Shown: piece by piece, positions 58,782 through 64,000 of the stretch | Layout: each line of letters starts with the position of its first letter | Numbering within the stretch: position 1 is the first letter of the stretch | Position numbers and translations under genes: made by a program | Source of the DNA: Notolepis coatsorum | Lineage: Eukaryota; Chordata; Actinopteri; Aulopiformes; Paralepididae | Reading direction: 5' to 3' | Assembly: GCA_963971535.1 (NCBI GenBank) | Contig: OZ020593.1 | Location: 42,253,766 to 42,317,765 of the forward strand | DNA: 64,000 nt | Notes under the pieces: model-generated | Told to the model about the DNA's origin: nothing | Databases searched by the model: none | What the model saw: only the letters and a program-made list of their open reading frames with translations

Positions 58782-59975
58782 AAGCCAGGTGGTGATGTGT
58801 GCTGATTAAGAGCCAGGTGGTGATATGTTCTGATTAAGAGCCAGGTGGTGATATGTTCTAATTAAGAGCCAGGTGGTGATATGTTCTAATTAAGAGCCAG
58901 GTGGTGATGTGTTCTAATTAAGAGCCAGGTGGTGATATGTTCTAATTAAGAGCCAGGTGGTGATGTGTTCTAATTAAGAGCCAGGTGGTGATATGTTCTG
59001 ATTAAGAGCCAGGTGGTGATGTGTTCTGATTAAGAGCCAGGTGGTGATGTGTTCTGATTAAGAGCCAGGTGGTGATATGTTCTGATTAAGAGCCAGGTGG
59101 TGATATGTTCTGATTAAGAGCCAGGTGGTGATATGTTCTGATTAAGAGCCAGGTGGTGATATGTTCTGATTAAGAGCCAGGTGGTGATATGTTCTGATTA
59201 AGAGCCAGGTGGTGATATGTTCTGATTAAGAGCCAGGTGGTGATATGTTCTGATTAAGAGCCAGGTGGTGATATGTTCTGATTAAGAGCCAGGTGGTGAT
59301 GTGTTCTGATTAAGAGCCAGGTGGTGATATGTTCTGATTAAGAGCCAGGTGGTGATGTGTTCTGATTAAGAGCCAGGTGGTGATATGTTCTGATTAAGAG
59401 CCAGGTGGTGATATGTTCTGATTAAGAGCCAGGTGATGATATGTTCTGATTAAGAGCCAGGTGGTGATGTGTTCTGATTAAGAGCCAGGTGGTGATGTGT
59501 TCTGATTAAGAGCCAGGTGGTGATATGTTCTGATTAAGAGCCAGGTGGTGATGTGTTCTGATTAAGAGCCAGGTGGTTATATGTTCTGATTAAGAGCCAG
59601 GTGGTGATGTGTTCTGATTAAGAGCCAGGTGGTGATGTGTTCTGATTAAGAGCCAGGTGGTGATGTGTTCTGATTAAGAGCCAGGTGGTGATGTGTTCTG
59701 ATTAAGAGCCAGGTGGTGATATGTTCTGATTAAGAGCCAGGTGGTGATATGTCTGATTAAAGGCTGGGTAGCGATGTGTTCTGATTAAGAGCCAGGTGGT
59801 GATGTGTTCTGATTAAGAGCCAGGTGGTGATGTGTTCTGATTAAGAGCCAGGTGGTGATGTGTTCTGATTAAGAGCCAGGTGATGATATGTTCTGATTAA
59901 GAGCCAGGTGATGATATGTTCTGATTAAGAGCCAGGTGGTGATATGTCTGATTAAAGGCTGGGTAGCGATGTGTT
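58782..59975 (+). repeat. 28-bp minisatellite, about 42 units, in nrg1 intron
   Basis: The unit is AAGAGCCAGGTGGTGATATG plus TTCTGATT. The main variants are GATGTG for GATATG and CTAATT for CTGATT at the left edge. A variant unit, AAGGCTGGGTAGCGATGTG, appears twice (about 59758 and 59953), marking a roughly 195-bp higher-order duplication at the right end. Confidence 0.97.
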
Positions 59976-60289
59976 CCAACAGCTCCGACACATGACTGGT
60001 AGGGAACATGTCACATAAAACCAGTGCAGAAATTACAGTACCGTCTCCAAGCGGTGGACTTTAAAAAGGAACATGCCAATATTGTGGGGAGGTACAGGTA
60101 CATAGTAATAGTACAGGTCATAAAAGCATAGTACAGTAGAAAAGTAAAAATAGGCAGTGTAAACAATATAATTAACTCTTGAGTATGCGCATATGAGCAA
60201 GTAGGCAGTGTAAATCAAGGTGCAGATGAGTCTGTATGCCCCATCAGTTATATTTGCATTACAATAAATATAGTTACAATACACACTAT

Positions 60290-61255
60290 AATCTAAATAT
60301 ATACCATGAGTAAGTAAGTATACACAGGTGCAGTATGCATAAGGTACATATGGCGTGAAATACGTTATATGTTTAGGTGGGAGTCAGACACACTCAGTGA
60401 TCAGACATTCCTAGTAGTTGGATGTCTGGCAGCAGTCCCTGCCCACTGTTGTGGAGCCTGATGGCCACTGGTATGAAGGACTGGCCGAGGTAGTTAGTCG
60501 AGTGTCGGGGGGTATGAGTCTGTGACTGAACGTGCTTCTCATCTTGACTAGCTCATCGTAGAGGGATTCTCCAGGATATCAGCCAGCTTCCTTCTCATCC
60601 CCCTCTCTGCCACCACCTCTAGTCTGATCAGCTCGACCCACCACAGAGCTAGCCTTCCTCACCAGCTTGTTCAGTTTGTTAGTGTCCCTTGAGTTGATGT
60701 AGCCCCCCCAGCATAGAAGAGGACACTGGCCACTACAGACTGGTAGAACGACTGTAGAGTGTCCTCAGGAAGAACAGCCTGCTCTGTCCCTTCCTGTAGA
60801 TGGCTTCCGTGTTGTCCGACCAGTCTAGTTTATTGTTTAGGTGTACTCCATGGGAACTTATATGTCTCCACCACCTCCACCTCATCCCCTCGGATGGTGA
60901 TGGGAGTCGGGGGTGGCGGGGCCTCTTCTTGCCCCTCCGGAAGTCCACCACCAGCTCCTTGGTTTTGCTGATGTTGAGCTGGAGGTTGCTGTCGCTCCAA
61001 AGCTCTCCACCAGGGCTCTGTACTCCTCCTCATTGTCGTCAGTGATTGTAGCTTACGATGGAGGAGTCGTCAGAGAACTTCTGCAGGTGGCACCCACTAG
61101 AGTTGTGGCAGAAGTCGGAGGTGTAGGGGGTGAACTAATAAAGAAACTTAAACTTGAAAAGGAAGGGTGACCGCACAGTTCCTTGGGGAGTGACTGTGTT
61201 GCTCACCAGCACGTCAGACTGACTGTCCTGTAGTCTGACGTTGAGTTACAGTCTT
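60290..61255 (-). mobile_element. LINE fragment in nrg1 intron
   Basis: On the minus strand pieces read VDFRRGKKR, then ITIRGDEVEVVETYK and GVHLNNKLDWSDNTEAIYRK, then GQSRLFFLR in shifted frames, matching fish non-LTR reverse transcriptases of the CR1/L2/Rex1 kind. Several frameshifts are present. It is in the same orientation as nrg1. Confidence 0.7.
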
Positions 61256-61400
61256 CAGACAAGAAGATAGATACCAGTTTCCCCTCTGTGCCTTCAGTAG
61301 AAAGCTATCCGGCTGCAAGCCAGCCTAGCACAAATTAATAGGCAAGCTAGCCTAGCTGTTGGCCAAAAACACCTCTCCCAGAGTTTTAAGCTAGGCTGTG
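61255..61400. repeat. Fragment of the 11409-11631 MITE family
   Basis: It has CAGACAAGAAGATAGATACC and AGAAAGCTATCCGGCTGCAA, in the inverse orientation to the copy at 11409. Confidence 0.6.
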
Positions 61401-61750
61401 TGAACAGCAGAGCTATTTTATAGGTATGTGCAGCAGAGTAGTTTAAGTTTCACCTTCACAGTAGATTTAACTTCACATGGAAATTAAGGAGAGAAAGAAG
61501 ACTCTAGATATGACACAACTATGTTACACAACCATGGCAGAGGATTTGGCAATCTTTCAGATTTAAACACTGCAGCAGCTCGACTGGAGAGAAGCTCAGA
61601 GGACCAGTCCAGACCAGCAAGATCAGCAGTATTTGAGTGGTACGCAAACAAACGTTTATTAATCATGGGAAATTTCACATCACCGCGGCAACCCTAAAAC
61701 CAAAGCGGGATGGGGGAAAAAGGCTTGGTCGGAGTAGGACCTCTACGTAC

Positions 61751-61878
61751 CTTTGACTGGAGGTATGGGTGACGGTTGTAGACTGATGTGCTGTGGAGGC
61801 ATACTGGCTTGAGAAGGACGTTTCCGTCTCCTTCTCCATCACATGCTTCGCAGGCATCGCATTTTTTGACACATATTG
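61751..61878 (-). CDS. nrg1: Neuregulin-1, internal coding exon (cytoplasmic)
   Basis: 128 bp, acceptor CTTATAG before 61878 and donor GTACGT after 61751. The frame begins QYVSKNAMPAKHVMEKETET and continues with SFSSQYASTAHQSTTVTHTS. This aligns with the NRG1 block joining the juxtamembrane exon to the Ser-rich exon. It is 42 codons plus two bases, in phase with both flanking exons. The MAPAKH part differs from the tetrapod version I recall, which is within normal fish variation. Confidence 0.94.
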
Positions 61879-62126
61879 CTATAAGATAAGCAAAAAAACA
61901 ATAAGAAACCATTTCGTTTTATCACAATCCCCATTCACAATGCTCTACAGCAGTGATAACTTGAGAATCAACTGATGAACATAAAGGAACACAAACAATT
62001 AAACTCATTATGTCCATAATCTCGCATATACCAAAACTATAAACTGTCTTGTAGAAATTAATTAGTAGTTTGAGAGTTATTAGGGCTCTAGAATTAAAAT
62101 GATAAGAACATTTCTGGTGGAGATGT

Positions 62127-62200
62127 GCTGATTATTTAAAATCTAGATAAGAACATTTCTGGTAGTAGAAATGTTCTTATCTATATTTTAAATAATCAGC
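62127..62200. repeat. 34-bp inverted repeat (hairpin) in nrg1 intron
   Basis: The arms 62127-62160 and 62167-62200 pair with a single mismatch and a 6-base loop; weaker pairing continues outward. Sequence around it repeats the same AAGAACATTTCTGGT block. Confidence 0.85.
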
Positions 62201-62741
62201 ATCTCTGGTAAGCACTAGATTTAAAATGATAAGCACCTCTCTGGTAAGCTCTAGATTTAAAGAGGTCATTCTACACGATTGCATGTGGGAAACACAAATT
62301 TTATTAAATTCTATGACTATTAGTCGACTAAAGAATGTCTTTAGCCAAGAACAGCGCTAAGAGTTATTGAGTTTAATAGTGGTAATGTGTGATGTCATTA
62401 TATCACATTCCAGGAATTATTCAATAAAAATAAAATAAATATATATATATTATAGTTTTGGGAAAGGTGTTAGATTATGAGCGTAATAAATCAGCTTTAT
62501 TTATTTTTTGTGTCTTTAAAATGTAAAGTAGGGTCGTGCCCGACTCAATAGTCAAAAGGATTTTCTCGACTAAATGAATAGTCCATTTAAAAAAGGTACA
62601 GTACAGTAGAATCTGTAATGCCATGAAATGGCAACCTCTGGGCAAAAGAGCGGGGATAGGGGAGGGGTTGCTACTGCTAGCCACACCTCATGTTCTGCCA
62701 AGAGAGGTCTGGAGAAATTCACAGTATAAGTTACTATATAT

Positions 62742-63229
62742 TAGGGCTGACCCCTATTAGTCGATTAGTCGACTAATCGGTCGAAAGGAGCCGTAGTCGA
62801 CTGCCAACCTCTTAGTCGAATACAAAAAATAAATAAAAAATTATAATATATATATATATTTTTTTATCATTCTTTCCAAAAGAAAAGAGGCCTAAAAGCG
62901 TGGCTAACGCTAATGGCACGCATACCAGAGGCTAACTGCCTACGAAAACAGGCACAGAGGCACTGAAAGAGGATTTCACCCATCTAATGAACACACTAGA
63001 CTAGACAAATATCAAGATGTATCCATCAGTGGACCAATTGCATGCTTTTGCAGAGGACAAGAAGCCTTCAGCCGACTCCTTCAGACATTAAGCACCCCCA
63101 CAGCCCAAATGGAATGATACAAAAAAAATTATAAAATATTATATTTTTTTTTTCGACCAATAGTCGACTAACGACACATTTTGGCCAATCATAGTCGACT
63201 ATCCAAATCCTTAGTCGGCGACAGCCCTA
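62742..63229. mobile_element. hAT-like non-autonomous element in nrg1 intron
   Basis: The ends are TAGGGCTG and the inverse CAGCCCTA, with the 8-bp duplication CTATATAT at 62734-62741 and 63230-63237. Subterminal TAGTCGACTA palindromes occur at both ends. Related TAGTCGACTAAA-type sequence at 62300-62580 looks like an older relative. No transposase. Confidence 0.8.
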
Positions 63230-63291
63230 CTATATATTTATATAGTAATTGTCTAACAGGGAGCACATTATAAGAGGGTCAGTAGACTTAC

Positions 63292-63418
63292 ATTGACAAG
63301 CTGAACATTTTCGAGGGGTGAGTTAGGGATGTGCGGTCCATTGGCCATGCTCGCCATGTTGTTCCTCTCATTACGCAGGCTCTGCCTCAGACGATCATGG
63401 AGCTTTTTTCTCTGCTTT
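63292..63418 (-). CDS. nrg1: Neuregulin-1, juxtamembrane cytoplasmic exon
   Basis: 127 bp, acceptor GCGTGCAG before 63418 and donor GTAAGT after 63292. After one base completing the previous codon, the frame reads KQRKKLHDRLRQSLRNERNN, then MASMANGPHIPNSPLENVQLVN. This is the very basic segment that directly follows the NRG1 transmembrane helix in all membrane-bound isoforms. The exon carrying the helix lies beyond the window. Phase out is 0, matching the Gln that starts the next exon. Confidence 0.95.
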
Positions 63419-63624
63419 CTGCACGCGGGGAGAAACACTTGATTGTGAGACTGACCAGTCATTCAACTGAACCAAAATGTCTGAGGGGGGAGGGGTCCAA
63501 ATGTTCCAAAAAAATAAAAAGGCCAAATTTTTACTATGGTTGATGTTGACATTACGGATTATGATTAAGATTTGCATATATCGAGAACACTACAAAATAG
63601 CAGCCCAATCTCGCTTAAAATTAT

Positions 63625-63890
63625 GTAAATAAAGAACTAATCGACTACAGGGAAAAAGGTACATAATGTACATTATGTTATAGCCATAAGTAATATATTT
63701 ACATATTGTATTGGGAATGTAACATGTGTACGTATTACAAACAAGTACATATATTACAAAAAATCAAAACAATTTAAGTTGGTTCAACTCTTGGTTGTGT
63801 TTGTTTTGGACAATACGTACATATATTACTTATGGCTACAACATAATGTACATTATGTACCTTTTTTCCTGCGATTAGTACTTTATTTAC
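63625..63890. mobile_element. Inverted-repeat MITE
   Basis: The arms 63625-63702 and 63815-63890 are inverted copies (GTAAATAAAG at the left, CTTTATTTAC at the right). They include GTACATAATGTACATTATGT, which is itself nearly palindromic, and TAGCCATAAGTAATATAT. The centre is AT-rich and non-coding. It lies in the nrg1 intron upstream of the 63292 exon. Confidence 0.85.
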
Positions 63891-64000
63891 GTTTTCTGAT
63901 GAGGCCGGGTTGAAAATAGGTAATGCAATGCAAGTTGGATTTTCAGTTTAGCGTAAGAGTGTGACGTGAATTACTTTGTTTTGCAGTAGGCAACCACACA

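Larger units (their letters stand above)
58279..61750 (-). other. nrg1: nrg1 intron with minisatellite, LINE and MITE
   Basis: It contains a 28-bp minisatellite (58782-59975), a LINE fragment (60290-61255) and a MITE fragment (61255-61400). No additional exon was recognised. Confidence 0.7.

Overview
This window is nuclear DNA from a ray-finned (teleost) fish. The evidence is the 3' part of a spliced neuregulin-1 gene (nrg1, minus strand, four coding exons between 52190 and 63418), together with DIRS and Gmr1-like retrotransposons, hAT, piggyBac-like and Harbinger relatives, fish-type LINE and SINE ends, and many micro- and minisatellites. Species cannot be told. The only host gene I can support is nrg1; almost everything to its left (1-49 kb) is repeat-derived or unrecognised non-coding DNA.

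Layout. 1-5480: the 3' part of a DIRS (tyrosine-recombinase) retrotransposon, split by a 3.2 kb non-autonomous LTR element whose 3' LTR itself carries a tRNA-derived SINE. 5.5-21.9 kb: a mosaic of hAT-derived sequence, MITEs, microsatellites, a 26-bp minisatellite and SINEs, with no recognisable gene. 22036-33812: a second DIRS copy with both ends and the internal complementary region. A young Ty3/gypsy element of the Gmr1-like type (23129-29401, minus) is inserted in it, with identical 309-bp LTRs and a GGGCT target duplication. 33.8-43.5 kb: LINE fragments, an 8-bp-TSD hAT element (36964-38294) and two large arrays of the same 10-bp unit in opposite orientation, each lying inside a region bounded by short inverted repeats. 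44-48.7 kb: a Harbinger-like element with an intact Myb/SANT-like ORF, and a hAT element (46678-48664) packed with long-hairpin MITEs and a LINE tail. 48.7-52.2 kb: unique sequence and the nrg1 3' UTR. 52.2-63.4 kb: nrg1 exons encoding the cytoplasmic tail, with introns carrying a 28-bp minisatellite, a LINE fragment, MITEs and hairpins. The window ends upstream of the exon after the transmembrane segment; the EGF-like and membrane exons lie beyond 64000.

The most informative structure is the Gmr1-like element. Integrase is encoded upstream of reverse transcriptase, the reverse of the usual gypsy order, and its Gag has a SCAN-like segment. Despite perfectly matching LTRs, its coding region is interrupted three times. 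The nested insertions, several with exact target duplications, let the order of many events be read directly.
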